Below, in pieces: positions 45,675 to 54,897 of a stretch of 64,000 bases of DNA. The notes beneath the pieces were generated by a model that did no database searches, was not told the origin of the DNA, and worked only from the letters and a program-made list of their open reading frames with translations. This DNA is from Halobaculum limi. GTDB lineage: Archaea > Halobacteriota > Halobacteria > Halobacteriales > Haloferacaceae. The stretch lies in the NCBI RefSeq assembly GCF_029490015.1, contig NZ_CP120468.1, positions 1,612,001 to 1,676,000 on the forward strand, written 5' to 3'. A program made the translations under genes and the position numbers. Every line of letters begins with the position of its first letter. Positions within the stretch are counted from its first letter, which is position 1.

Positions 45675-47510
45675 ATGACAGATCGCTCGTGTTGGCACTC
45701 GACGGTTCGAGAACCGGTCTGGAGCCAGATCTGCCAAGCCAATCGAGTATTCACAAAAATGAGTGTATTCGAAATCGGTGGGAAGGGTGGTATCGATATC
45801 TCAAAAGAAATAGAATGTATCGGAAATAAAAGTAGAATTCGGTATCGACTAGAGACAAAGAGGAGAGCTGGCAGAGTGTCGGTGATAGAGTCTTTCAACA
45901 AACCGATTGATCGATCTTCGGTGGTCTTTCCAACTGACAACGAAGCTATTAATTGGAAATATATCGATGACCAGCGTCTAGCATTTTCCTGTCACATACG
46001 AGCGTTTGACTCGGTCGAGACTACCGTCGATATCGAGGCCTGCTCGCTGGATGCTGAACAATGCTCGTCAACAGTCGCGGTGGAGGTGAACGAGAAGCCA
46101 ATTTCCGAGCCACTCTCCGAACGTATCGACGAGTCCACTCGGATCGCCAGCGATGGGCACGGAAAACAAGGAGCGCAACCTGAGACACAAGTACTCAAAG
46201 AGCGTTCCTCGAAGAAGCGCACAGACCGGCAACATAGCGACAGTGACTCTCTTGGGATCGGCATTATCGCGACTGGAAAGACTACGGAGGCCGTTCTTCG
46301 CATACTCTTGGACTCGCTCAATCAAGGGTATGTTCCGTTCGTCATCCAATCGACCGGATCTAGAATTTTCCCCCAGCACTACGCAGATCGGCTTGGTGTG
46401 ACCCTTTTGGAGGTTAGTCCTGAACCGCTGTCTGAGGACCTCGTTAAGGCCGCATTTGAAAGCATCCTTGCAGAACGAGCGATTCCGGGCGTAATCCTCA
46501 CTCCCAACAGCGGTCGCCTTGACTTTGAGCAGTCGGAACGTGCGTTCTACGCAAGTAAAGAAGCAGTCGTTACTGGAGTACCCAAACGCTCACGTGCTAC
46601 GGTCATCGCAGGGATTCCGGCCTACAACGAGGCAGATACCATCGGTCCTGTCGTTCGCCAGGTGAAAGAATACGTTGACGAGGTGGTCGTCGTTGATGAT
46701 GGGAGCTCTGACTTGACCGCTCACAACGCCAAAGACGGCGGCGCAACCGTGATCAGCCATGAAATCAATCAAGGGTACGGTGGTGCGCTGAAGACATTGT
46801 TCAAAGAGGCTGCCGATAGAGACGTCGAGCACCTAGTCATTCTCGATGCGGACGACCAACACGACCCCGAAGACATCCCACGACTACTTTCTGCGCAAAA
46901 AGAACAGAACGCGCAAATCGTTATCGGCAACCGCTTTGGTGGCACTTCGTCGACAGTGATGCCGCTGTACCGACGTTTCGGACTAGAGGTAATCAACTGG
47001 ATGGTGAATCTTAGTCTCTGGAACCTCAACCCGCAAGAACGAATTAAAGATGCACAAAGTGGGTATCGGGTCTATGATAGCCGTGCGATTTCACTGCTTA
47101 CCGATGATTCTACAAAACTTGATGACCAGATGAGCGCAAGCATTGACATTTTGTACTGCGCACACGAGAATGACCTTGCGATTGCGGAGATCGGAACGAC
47201 AATCGAGTATGATGTTTCGAATGCGAATACTCACAATCCATTCTTGCAGGGACTAAACGTCGCTAATCACGTCATCAGAAGGCTTGAACAGAAGCGACCG
47301 ATCACGGTTTTGGGAATTCCAGGATTTCTTGTCGCGCTCGCTGGAACAGGAGTGGGCTACTGGATGCTTTCGAGGTCCATTACTGAGGGGAGCTTTTCAC
47401 CTGGACTCGCCTCAGTATCTGCAATTCTCGTTCTCATTGGGATCTTTTCTTCGTTCACGTCGATTATCCTCCACTCGCTGAATACGCACTTCGAGCAACG
47501 GGGGCAGTAG
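45675..47510 (+). CDS. Dolichol-phosphate-sugar synthase-like GT2 with extra N-terminal domains
   Basis: This 611-residue protein has three parts. Residues about 1-130 are beta-rich and unrecognised. Residues about 195-300 form an alpha/beta domain (GIGIIATGKTTEAVLRILLD, FVIQSTGSRIFP). The GT2 domain at about 305-530 has VIAGIPAYNEADTIGPVV, VVVVDDGSSDLT and the metal motif ILDADDQHDP. Two membrane helices end the protein (about 548-570 and 575-600). The GT2 part matches DPM1/AglJ-type enzymes that charge dolichol phosphate. The N-terminal extension is unusual compared with the roughly 300-residue AglJ type. Confidence 0.85.
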   Translation: MTDRSCWHSTVREPVWSQICQANRVFTKMSVFEIGGKGGIDISKEIECIGNKSRIRYRLETKRRAGRVSVIESFNKPIDRSSVVFPTDNEAINWKYIDDQRLAFSCHIRAFDSVETTVDIEACSLDAEQCSSTVAVEVNEKPISEPLSERIDESTRIASDGHGKQGAQPETQVLKERSSKKRTDRQHSDSDSLGIGIIATGKTTEAVLRILLDSLNQGYVPFVIQSTGSRIFPQHYADRLGVTLLEVSPEPLSEDLVKAAFESILAERAIPGVILTPNSGRLDFEQSERAFYASKEAVVTGVPKRSRATVIAGIPAYNEADTIGPVVRQVKEYVDEVVVVDDGSSDLTAHNAKDGGATVISHEINQGYGGALKTLFKEAADRDVEHLVILDADDQHDPEDIPRLLSAQKEQNAQIVIGNRFGGTSSTVMPLYRRFGLEVINWMVNLSLWNLNPQERIKDAQSGYRVYDSRAISLLTDDSTKLDDQMSASIDILYCAHENDLAIAEIGTTIEYDVSNANTHNPFLQGLNVANHVIRRLEQKRPITVLGIPGFLVALAGTGVGYWMLSRSITEGSFSPGLASVSAILVLIGIFSSFTSIILHSLNTHFEQRGQ

Positions 47511-47566
47511 CGTTCTTGGGTTTGGTGAGTATCCTCACTGTGTGAGACACACTTCGCCGTCTGCCC

Positions 47567-47773
47567 TCAGGGGTACGTACGTCGAAGAACTGTCTCACAC
47601 GCAATACAGGTCTCGACGATCATCTCGGATTCGCGCTCGATATGACGCCACTCACTGGAGTGCGTGCAGCGTCCAACGCGGCCAAATGCGAGGGGATCAA
47701 CCGAAGCCTCCCTTCGCCATTGGTTTTGTCTGATAGCTCGGTACAACCTCGTGGATAGCGAGTGCAATCGCAC
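47567..47773 (-). CDS. Small zinc-binding-type protein (68 aa)
   Basis: This 68-residue ORF starts at ATG 47773 and is divergent from the AbrB-type gene. The C-terminal half contains GRCTHSSEWRHIE and IVETCIACE, an arrangement of Cys/His and CxxC that looks like the zinc knuckle of haloarchaeal microproteins. The N-terminus is basic (TRLYRAIRQNQWRRE). Such proteins are usually annotated hypothetical and may be regulatory. The pattern, not a database match, is the evidence. Confidence 0.5.
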   Translation of the reverse strand: MRLHSLSTRLYRAIRQNQWRREASVDPLAFGRVGRCTHSSEWRHIERESEMIVETCIACETVLRRTYP

Positions 47774-47912
47774 AACACCCGTCAGTGTGCAGACATACCG
47801 CGTCGAAATTCTTTCTCAGTGCCCTCGATATCGCTACTTCTGACGAACTATCAAATGGTAGCTGCCCATATTTTGGGGAACACTTCTGTGGTTTCCCCAC
47901 GGAGCTACGAGA

Positions 47913-48143
47913 ATGCCTGAGGCAACGTTGGACGGCCGTGGCCGATTGACACTCCCAAAAGAAGTTCGTGAGCGATACGGCGACCAGTATCGTATTGTCC
48001 AACTCCACGGTGGCGTCAAATTGATCCTAATTGAGCAAAGCCCACTTGATGCACTCCGTGCTGAATTCGCAGACGTCGAGAACACAACGGAGGAACTCCG
48101 CGACGACTCACGTGAGGCATCGCTAGATGAATCGGGGCGCTAA
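47913..48143 (+). CDS. AbrB/MazE/SpoVT-type DNA-binding protein
   Basis: This 76-residue protein carries the swapped-hairpin AbrB motif at its N-terminus (ATLDGRGRLTLPKEVRERYG, then YRIVQLHGGVKLILIEQ). The C-terminal third is acidic. The family includes antitoxins and transition regulators. A VapC or MazF toxin would be expected right downstream; only 99 bases separate it from the VirD4-like ATPase and no toxin frame is present, so regulation of the ATPase gene or its own is more likely. Confidence 0.85.
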   Translation: MPEATLDGRGRLTLPKEVRERYGDQYRIVQLHGGVKLILIEQSPLDALRAEFADVENTTEELRDDSREASLDESGR

Positions 48144-48242
48144 GTGTACGCAAAAGAGCTGTCAACGACCCAGCTCACAGCTTTATTACACACTACTCAA
48201 ACTGGAATCTGAGACACTGCAGCTGTTGCACGATACCCAGTT

Positions 48243-51200
48243 ATGGCACGCCCACACCCAGCCCCTGACGACACCAGCCTCCCTGTTCCTGCCGCGACGA
48301 CGCGAACGTACATTCGAATTACGCCGAGCGATACGCTCCTCTCACCAGCAGTACTCACCCAACAACTGCGCCGGCTACACACACTGTGCACGCCCGACAA
48401 GCAAACCGGGCTTGCCCGACTGCACACGAAGCCCGAGCCAGCGACTGTTGAGATATTGCTCATCTCGCCTCGCGACTCCACGGAGATTTCATACTACGTT
48501 GGGATTGACGAGCCTGATTCACTCCGCTCGCTCGAACACCTCCTGCGAGCAGCCCTCCCCCAGACATACGAAGTTGAACAGGTCACCCGCACGCAAACGT
48601 GGCCGACTGCCGCGCTCACTGACCAGCACGCTGGCTCACAGACGGAGCCCGTCGCGATTGAGTACTGTTGCGTCCCATCGCGACGCCGCGACTGGCTCTT
48701 GCCGCTTGGCCAGTTTGCAGCGGCATACGATGACGAGCACGCACATCTCCCACTAGCGTCGATTATCGACGCACTCACTGAGACCACAGATGCGGGGGTG
48801 TATCAAGCACTCCTCACACCGTATCCAGACATCTCTGGGCAGATCACAGACCGAGTTGCTCGCATCCGAGCGAATCAGGATACGTTCGGGCAGCAGATTT
48901 CGAACGTTATCTTCGGCCCACCCGATGATGACGTTGAGAACCTCCTCCCATCTGAGACTGCACGGATCGACGCGCTGAACGAACGGAGTGGGCAGACTGC
49001 CTTTGCCGTCACCGCCCGTGCAGCGCTCGCCACAGATGGTGACACTGGCCGCCATCTCGCTCGCGACGCCGAGAGCGCGTTTGAGCCGCTTTCCACGCAA
49101 CATCGCGCAATCGAGGGGCGAATCCGGACGGGTTCTGCTGCAGCGTCCGTCATTGACGACCTTCACCAGCGAGTCACACACCACCCCCGTCACGGTGGGC
49201 GACGCTACCTCCCTGGGACGTCGAATGCAACACGCGGAATCGTCGTCGACGAGACGGAGGTCGCGGGCTTCGCACTGATCGACGGGAGCACGCTCACCGC
49301 AGCGGGTGGGCGAACCCTCGACCCGACGCCTGGAGAGCGTCAACGCCTCCCCAGCCCGCCGACTGGGCAACTCGAACGCTATCACGGTCCGGGACTCCTG
49401 CTTGGCCACCCACTTGATGAAGACGGGCAGGCCGCACAAACGCCGGTCGCGTTACCGCCGAGTCACCAGCCGATGCACACGCTCTGGAGTGGGCGAACAG
49501 GCCACGGGAAGACCGTCGCACTCATCAACGGCATTCTCGCGAATCACGACGCCACTGATGGGGCAAGCATCGTAATCGAGCCGAAAGGCGATGGAATGCC
49601 GATTGAATACCTTCGCGCACATTATGCCCGCTTCGGGAGTCTCGATGACGTCATCTACTTCGATTGTGCGGCCGTCTTACCCGCCCTCTCGTTTTTCGAT
49701 ATTCGCGCAGAACTCGAAGCCGGGATCGACCGGACGACCGCGGTCGAAGACCGAGTTGACCACTATCTCGAGATCTTGATGCAGGTGATGGGTCGCGACC
49801 GCTTCGAGCGAGCCGTCCGCGCGCCTGATATCATCCGGTATCTGGTGAAGGCGATGTTCGACCCCGTCTCGGGGTATGATGCCTTCTCACACCGCCAATT
49901 CCACACTGCGGCTCGACAAATGCACGAACGCCGTGCAGCGCCACCTGTCTCGGATGGTGACCTCGAGCGGATGCTCGAAGGTGTCGTCTCAAATCGAGCG
50001 CAGACGTTTGACGAGCTGATGGGCGGTGTTGCAAACCGGATTGAGAAGATACCCGTTGACCGCCGTCTTGCACACCTGTTCAATCACGTGCCAGAGGATG
50101 GTGACCCGCACTTCGACTTGGCTGACTACCTCGATGAAGACGTCGTCATCGTATTCGATATGGGTGGGCTCCGCAGTGAAGCACAGCGCGTCCTCACGCT
50201 CGTCCTCCTCTCGAATCTCTGGACGGCACTGCGGCGTCGAAAGCGTGGGAATGATACTGCAGGCACTGACCCGCTCGTGAACGTCTATCTCGAAGAAGCT
50301 GCAAGCATCGCTGTCTCAGATCTGCTCACGAAGTTGCTCTCACAGGGACGCGGCTTCGACTGTGCAGTAACGCTCGCGACGCAGTTTCCAGCCCAATTCG
50401 AGCAACACGGTCTCGGGGCGTATGAAGAAGTCCTCAACAATATCTCGACGATCATCACGGGAAACGTCCCACTCGACCGCAACCTCGCTGAACGCCTTGC
50501 GACCGACTCGATGGACGCACGGGCAGTCCGAACCCGATTGCGCGCCCTCTCTCGCGGTGAGTGGTTCTGTTCGCTTCCTGCAGGCTTTGGACTGCCTGCA
50601 CCCCGCCCGTTTCTCGTCGCCTCGGCACCCCTGCCAGCAGGCCACCCTAGTGGCTCACAGCCGCTCACAGCCCACGCGGAGTCACAGTTTCAGCAGGCGC
50701 TTCGGGCGCGTGCACAGACGACTGGCGAAACCGTAGGTATCCAACTCACGTCTCCTGGAGCCGTTGACAATGACGCTGGAAGTGCCGAACCCAAACGCGA
50801 GGTTGACCCTACTGCGTTTGCACGGATTGACTCTGCACTGCCGTACACGAATCGCCTCCCCAAGGCCGTCGAGTACGATGCCACGTTGCACGCCCTCCGG
50901 TGTAGTGACTGTGCAAACCGCTATGACCCGGATATCCGGGGGATGCAGCGCGCAATCCAGTGCTGTCACAGCCTCGACGGCGTCGATCCCGCTGACATCC
51001 CCATTTGCGACCTCAACGTGAAGCTCACGCCCGAAGAGCGGGCTGTCGCTGAGTGGGAGGACCGCCATCTGATGTTCCTACAGGCCGTCTACAACGCCCA
51101 GCAACTGCGGTATGACCCACTCGAGTACGACCTGCTCTCGGATTCAATGCTCCGCCTGCAGGAGTACGTCGATATCGACTCCGGTGCAGTTCACGACCTC

Positions 51201-51782
51201 ATCGATGCCGGCCTCCTCCGCCACGATACCGACCACCCGCACCGACTCTACACGGTGACGGCTGACGGACGGAGCGTGATTGGCGAGAGCTATCGCCAAG
51301 GCGTTGACTACGGCCACGGGCAGGGCGACCTCGAAGAATCTAGCCAGCACGTCCTCGCGGTCGAGCTCGGGCGCAAATATCTCGTCGCCAACTATGTCGC
51401 TGACCCTGAATCGCCCGTCGTTGAAGTTGTTCCCTACTACGATATCGATGAGAATCGCCGACTCGATATTGCCGGCCTCGATGCTGATGGTGAAATGATC
51501 GTCGCCGTCGAGGCTGAACGCGTCAATCACGACCTCCGTCGAGCCGCTCCCGATGATTTCGATAAGATCGCCGATTGTGAGGTTGAAGAAGCCATCTGGG
51601 TGGTGATGACCCGAACTGCCGCACACGACGTGCTTGGGGCATTGAACGACCCGCTTGATGGCGAGCCACGCGTTGAGAAGACGTACAGCAAGAACACTCC
51701 GGCAACGCAATTCCGGATCGACACTCCCGGCCTCACTGCGATCTATCCGATTGAATACATTCGCAACAACATCACCGAGTGA
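48243..51782 (+). CDS. VirD4/TraG-like coupling ATPase with wHTH and nuclease-like C-terminus
   Basis: This 1179-residue protein has a Walker A WSGRTGHGKTVAL near residues 415-425, a second conserved block VIFDMGGL (about 638) and Walker B-like VYLEEAAS (about 680), as in conjugative coupling proteins that pump DNA. There is no obvious N-terminal membrane anchor. After the ATPase comes a Cys cluster (CSDC at about 887 and a later CCH), then a winged-helix-like segment (about 950-1020, IDAGLLRHDTDHPHRLYTVT). The last 140 residues (RLDIAGLD with Asp1075; VAVEAE with Glu1090 and Glu1092) resemble a PD-(D/E)xK-type core. It may belong with the VirB2-like genes at the other end of the window. Confidence 0.78.
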   Translation: MARPHPAPDDTSLPVPAATTRTYIRITPSDTLLSPAVLTQQLRRLHTLCTPDKQTGLARLHTKPEPATVEILLISPRDSTEISYYVGIDEPDSLRSLEHLLRAALPQTYEVEQVTRTQTWPTAALTDQHAGSQTEPVAIEYCCVPSRRRDWLLPLGQFAAAYDDEHAHLPLASIIDALTETTDAGVYQALLTPYPDISGQITDRVARIRANQDTFGQQISNVIFGPPDDDVENLLPSETARIDALNERSGQTAFAVTARAALATDGDTGRHLARDAESAFEPLSTQHRAIEGRIRTGSAAASVIDDLHQRVTHHPRHGGRRYLPGTSNATRGIVVDETEVAGFALIDGSTLTAAGGRTLDPTPGERQRLPSPPTGQLERYHGPGLLLGHPLDEDGQAAQTPVALPPSHQPMHTLWSGRTGHGKTVALINGILANHDATDGASIVIEPKGDGMPIEYLRAHYARFGSLDDVIYFDCAAVLPALSFFDIRAELEAGIDRTTAVEDRVDHYLEILMQVMGRDRFERAVRAPDIIRYLVKAMFDPVSGYDAFSHRQFHTAARQMHERRAAPPVSDGDLERMLEGVVSNRAQTFDELMGGVANRIEKIPVDRRLAHLFNHVPEDGDPHFDLADYLDEDVVIVFDMGGLRSEAQRVLTLVLLSNLWTALRRRKRGNDTAGTDPLVNVYLEEAASIAVSDLLTKLLSQGRGFDCAVTLATQFPAQFEQHGLGAYEEVLNNISTIITGNVPLDRNLAERLATDSMDARAVRTRLRALSRGEWFCSLPAGFGLPAPRPFLVASAPLPAGHPSGSQPLTAHAESQFQQALRARAQTTGETVGIQLTSPGAVDNDAGSAEPKREVDPTAFARIDSALPYTNRLPKAVEYDATLHALRCSDCANRYDPDIRGMQRAIQCCHSLDGVDPADIPICDLNVKLTPEERAVAEWEDRHLMFLQAVYNAQQLRYDPLEYDLLSDSMLRLQEYVDIDSGAVHDLIDAGLLRHDTDHPHRLYTVTADGRSVIGESYRQGVDYGHGQGDLEESSQHVLAVELGRKYLVANYVADPESPVVEVVPYYDIDENRRLDIAGLDADGEMIVAVEAERVNHDLRRAAPDDFDKIADCEVEEAIWVVMTRTAAHDVLGALNDPLDGEPRVEKTYSKNTPATQFRIDTPGLTAIYPIEYIRNNITE

Positions 51783-51903
51783 GGAGCTGTAGTCTCCCTC
51801 TGGAGCTTCATCACGCACCGGAAGAGATTGGGTCGTAATTTAGCTACCGCTGGATGGTGTAGCGTTCGTCAATAAAGGAAACAGCGAGTTGTCTGTGCTA
51901 CCG

Positions 51904-52521
51904 TTACAGTTCGACGGCTTCCTTCTGCCCGAGCGACTCAGGGACAGTGAAGCGGATGCTCGTGGTTGCACCAGCCATCGTGTTGATCTTGATCGTTACC
52001 TCATTGCCCTCACCCAAGTTACCGGGCGCGAACTTGTCAACGTTGAAGATGAGGTTTAGCCGGTCGTCGGCATCGTTCAGGACGTTATCACTCCCGTCGG
52101 AGTCCTTCACAGCGAGGTACGAGTACTCATCGTTCGGGATGTCTTCAGTGCCGTTAGTGAACTGCGAGACATTCTGGTTCGTCGACGTTAACTGGTACGT
52201 CCCGGTTGGGCCAATCCACGTGACGGTGGCGTTTTGCACGTCGATCTCGCCGGCACCAGGCGCCTGCGTCACGGTCACGTTCACGATATCGATCGTATCG
52301 CTCCCAGAGACGTTACCGACAGTGGAGACCTCCTGCAGGCGATTGCTGACCTGCTTACTGCTCTGTTGGCCCGTTTCCTGCGACTTGCTCTGGAGGAAGC
52401 CTGCGGTGTTGATCAGGACGCCCGCGGCGATCGCCGCCACGAGCACCATCGCGATGAACACGATGAGTGTCCCGATTCCCACTTGCCCGCGTTCTTCCTC
52501 ATCCGTGATGAACTCAAACAT
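51904..52521 (-). CDS. Archaellin (archaeal flagellin), copy 1
   Basis: This protein has 205 residues from ATG 52521; the longer reading to 52578 passes the Shine-Dalgarno site. A class III signal peptide [17 protein letters not shown] is cut by the prepilin peptidase after EERG, leaving [24 protein letters not shown] as the filament-core helix (in part). The rest is a beta-rich outer domain with about five N-glycosylation sequons (NVS, NVT, NAT, NVS, NGT). It forms the archaellum filament. The first 190 bases are almost identical to those of copy 2. No other arl/fla machinery gene is in the window. Confidence 0.96.
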   Translation of the reverse strand: MFEFITDEEERGQVGIGTLIVFIAMVLVAAIAAGVLINTAGFLQSKSQETGQQSSKQVSNRLQEVSTVGNVSGSDTIDIVNVTVTQAPGAGEIDVQNATVTWIGPTGTYQLTSTNQNVSQFTNGTEDIPNDEYSYLAVKDSDGSDNVLNDADDRLNLIFNVDKFAPGNLGEGNEVTIKINTMAGATTSIRFTVPESLGQKEAVEL

Positions 52522-52526
52522 ACCGT

Positions 52527-52560
52527 TCACCTCCACCAAATCCTGTCTAATGTATATATC
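52527..52560 (-). promoter_or_regulatory. Shine-Dalgarno and TATA of archaellin copy 1
   Basis: The minus strand has GGAGGTGA (52534-52527) five bases before ATG 52521, a strong ribosome binding site that fixes the start. A TATA-like GATATATACA lies at 52560-52551. Copy 2 has no comparable ribosome site. Confidence 0.7.
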
Positions 52561-52856
52561 TGAGTAGCAAATAATCAAAACTGAAACTTATGTGGGTCGC
52601 GAGGTGGTCTCTCGCTTGGGACCGACGAGATCCGCCCATCTCTAGTCAACGGATTATCACCGTTCACAAGACGCACCATTTGAGACATCAAAGGAGGGGA
52701 AGATACTCCCCCCAGCTGATGTTCGAGTTCATCTCGAGCTGACGTTGCCAGCCCGAATAGGGGTACACACCCCCAACTAAACGCAAGCGAATCGATGGTA
52801 AAAGTGCTTTCCAACCCTCGCTGTAGAAGCGATATTTCAATCATGTAGTGTCACAG

Positions 52857-53969
52857 TCACCGACTGTGAGGAGCTGCAGACGGCAACTCACTAGCGAGAC
52901 TCGCTGATGAATCGCTCACATTAATCCACAGGTGCAACTCGCGATAGGCGTTATCTACGGTCGGCTCAGCGGGGGGGCTGCCCTTGTACAGCAGATATGC
53001 CAACCGCAAGCGGTCACCACTCATCTCTGGCGTGACCGAGTGTTGCAGTCGCCAGGTCTCGTTGTGCGCAAGTTGGACTTGCCAGCGGTTCAATCGTGAC
53101 TCTTCGAGCACCGTGGTTGAATTATTGGCGACTTCGACCCGTTGTAACTGTACTAAGACGGTGTATTGCGCTGACTCGTGTTCTTGGTTCGTCACACCGA
53201 CGACGAGCGACCCCGTTTCCCCGCGGGTGTACTCTGTGGGATAGTCGTCTGCAACGAGTTCGCCATCGTCGCCCTCAGTGAGGAGATAGAACTCTGTGAA
53301 GGATTCTCCTTGCTGAGGGACGGCAACAGCATAGCCCACAGCCGAGACAGCGATGATCACGCTGACCGCGAGCAAGACGTTCAGTGCGGCATCTGTTCTG
53401 GTGTCTGGCTCCAGTAGCTCTACCCGGGCATCCGCAAGCCAGGTCTCATACGGTACCTGAAACTGCTCGGAAGCGGGGAGTGCACGCCGGCGTTGGGCGG
53501 CAACAGCGACGAACAGGAGGGTTATCCCACCAACTGAGATGACGATCGGCGCGAGTCGAATCCCAAACGGCGTGAAATTGAGGACGAGGCCGATGAGCGG
53601 AACAATTGCAATGCTCGTCCCGAATGAGAGGGCCACACGCTCAATGCCGTCAATTCCGGCTGGCGCCCGTTCGCCAGAGTCGGTATCTGCATCTTCCTCG
53701 GGGAGCTCACCTGCTTCAGGAAACAGTGCAGAGATGAGGGCGTACCCGGGGACGAACAGGACGAACGCGAGTCCGAACACAACGCGCAACGGCGTCTGGT
53801 TCACACCTGGGATGAACACGCTCCCCGCCGTCGCGAGGACGGCAACAATCACGACTGCAAGGTCGGCGGGAAGCTCGCGCACGGGGGCGGGAAGAAGCAT
53901 CCACCACCGAGAGTCTCCTCGCATACACAGCTGAAACGGGGGGCGGCTCAAAAGATAGTCGGTCTGCAT
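52857..53969 (-). CDS. DUF1616 membrane protein (second copy)
   Basis: The protein has 370 residues to ATG 53969, or 355 if it starts at ATG 53924 (MRGDSRWW). Four membrane segments lie in the first half (about 38-55, 60-80, 115-135 and 140-160), a fifth near 205-225, then an outer domain ending NAYRELHLWINVS. It is a paralogue of the protein at 35893, sharing the FVPGYALISALFP-type loop and the tail motif. It lies between two archaellin genes on the same strand, an unusual position, since archaellin copies are usually adjacent. Function is unknown; a surface role linked to glycosylation or archaella is inferred from both locations. Confidence 0.85.
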   Translation of the reverse strand: MQTDYLLSRPPFQLCMRGDSRWWMLLPAPVRELPADLAVVIVAVLATAGSVFIPGVNQTPLRVVFGLAFVLFVPGYALISALFPEAGELPEEDADTDSGERAPAGIDGIERVALSFGTSIAIVPLIGLVLNFTPFGIRLAPIVISVGGITLLFVAVAAQRRRALPASEQFQVPYETWLADARVELLEPDTRTDAALNVLLAVSVIIAVSAVGYAVAVPQQGESFTEFYLLTEGDDGELVADDYPTEYTRGETGSLVVGVTNQEHESAQYTVLVQLQRVEVANNSTTVLEESRLNRWQVQLAHNETWRLQHSVTPEMSGDRLRLAYLLYKGSPPAEPTVDNAYRELHLWINVSDSSASLASELPSAAPHSR

Positions 53970-54258
53970 AATGTACAGTTGACAGCACTGGTATCACACT
54001 CCCAGGCGGCGTTGTGTGCGGTGTCAAAGCGTAGTAGTGCTCTCGCGTTGTGGTGGTTTCACAACGTCCAAACTGCCCGTTGCGGCGCCTGAGCAGATTC
54101 ATAAAGGAGTGGGATTCAACAGAGCAAGACCAACTGTCGGGTGAGCAGTCCAGAGCAAACCAAAAGCAGAATCAAGACACAATCTCTACAGCGGTGGCTA
54201 TGAAGTATAATACATCAGGCCGAAGAAAATCGGCCGATAAGAAGGGAACTGTCGCCGT

Positions 54259-54897
54259 TTACAGTTCGACGGCTTCCTTCTGTCCGAGCGATTCAGGGAC
54301 CGTAAAGCGGATCGCAGTGGTCGCGCCAGCCATCGTGTTGATCTTGATGGTGACTTCGTCACCCTCGGCGAGCGCGCTCGCGAACGACGTAGTGTCGAAG
54401 ACGAGGTTCAGCCGGTCGTCGGCGTCGTCGAGGACGTTGTCGTTACCTGCGACATTCTTGACTGGGAGGTACGAGAACTCGTCACCGACCGTCCCGTCCG
54501 TACCGACACTACCATCGGTGAGTTCAGTGTAATTACCAGACGTGTTGGCAGTCAGTTGAGTCGTTCCCGACGGACCAATCCACGTAACCGTCGCGTTGTG
54601 CACGTCAATCTCTCCGGCACCGGGTGCCTGCGTGACGGTCACGTTCACGATGTCAACAACGTCGTTATTGTTTGTGTCCTCGGTGACGTTCCCGACCGTC
54701 GCGACTTCCTGCAGGCGATTGCTGACCTGCTTACTGCTCTGTTGACCCGTTTCCTGCGACTTGCTCTGGAGGAAGCCTGCGGTGTTGATCAGGACGCCCG
54801 CGGCAATCGCTGCCACGAGCACCATCGCGATGAACACGATGAGTGTCCCGATTCCCACTTGCCCGCGTTCTTCCTCATCCGTGATGAACTCAAACAT
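54259..54897 (-). CDS. Archaellin (archaeal flagellin), copy 2
   Basis: This protein of 212 residues from ATG 54897 has a signal peptide and core helix identical in sequence to copy 1 ([17 protein letters not shown], cut after EERG). The outer domain diverges in the middle and carries sequons NVT, NVT, NAT, NTS and NYT; the C-terminus [18 protein letters not shown]-like end is again shared (here TAIRF). The start lacks a Shine-Dalgarno sequence; a TATA-like ACACATATGT lies about 30-40 bases upstream. It could be a major or minor filament subunit with different expression from copy 1. Confidence 0.96.
   Translation of the reverse strand: MFEFITDEEERGQVGIGTLIVFIAMVLVAAIAAGVLINTAGFLQSKSQETGQQSSKQVSNRLQEVATVGNVTEDTNNNDVVDIVNVTVTQAPGAGEIDVHNATVTWIGPSGTTQLTANTSGNYTELTDGSVGTDGTVGDEFSYLPVKNVAGNDNVLDDADDRLNLVFDTTSFASALAEGDEVTIKINTMAGATTAIRFTVPESLGQKEAVEL

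Noticed and set aside
47913-48242. Toxin-antitoxin pair with the AbrB-type protein as antitoxin
   Set aside because: No PIN, MazF or RelE-type frame lies downstream; the next gene is the VirD4-like ATPase after 99 bases.
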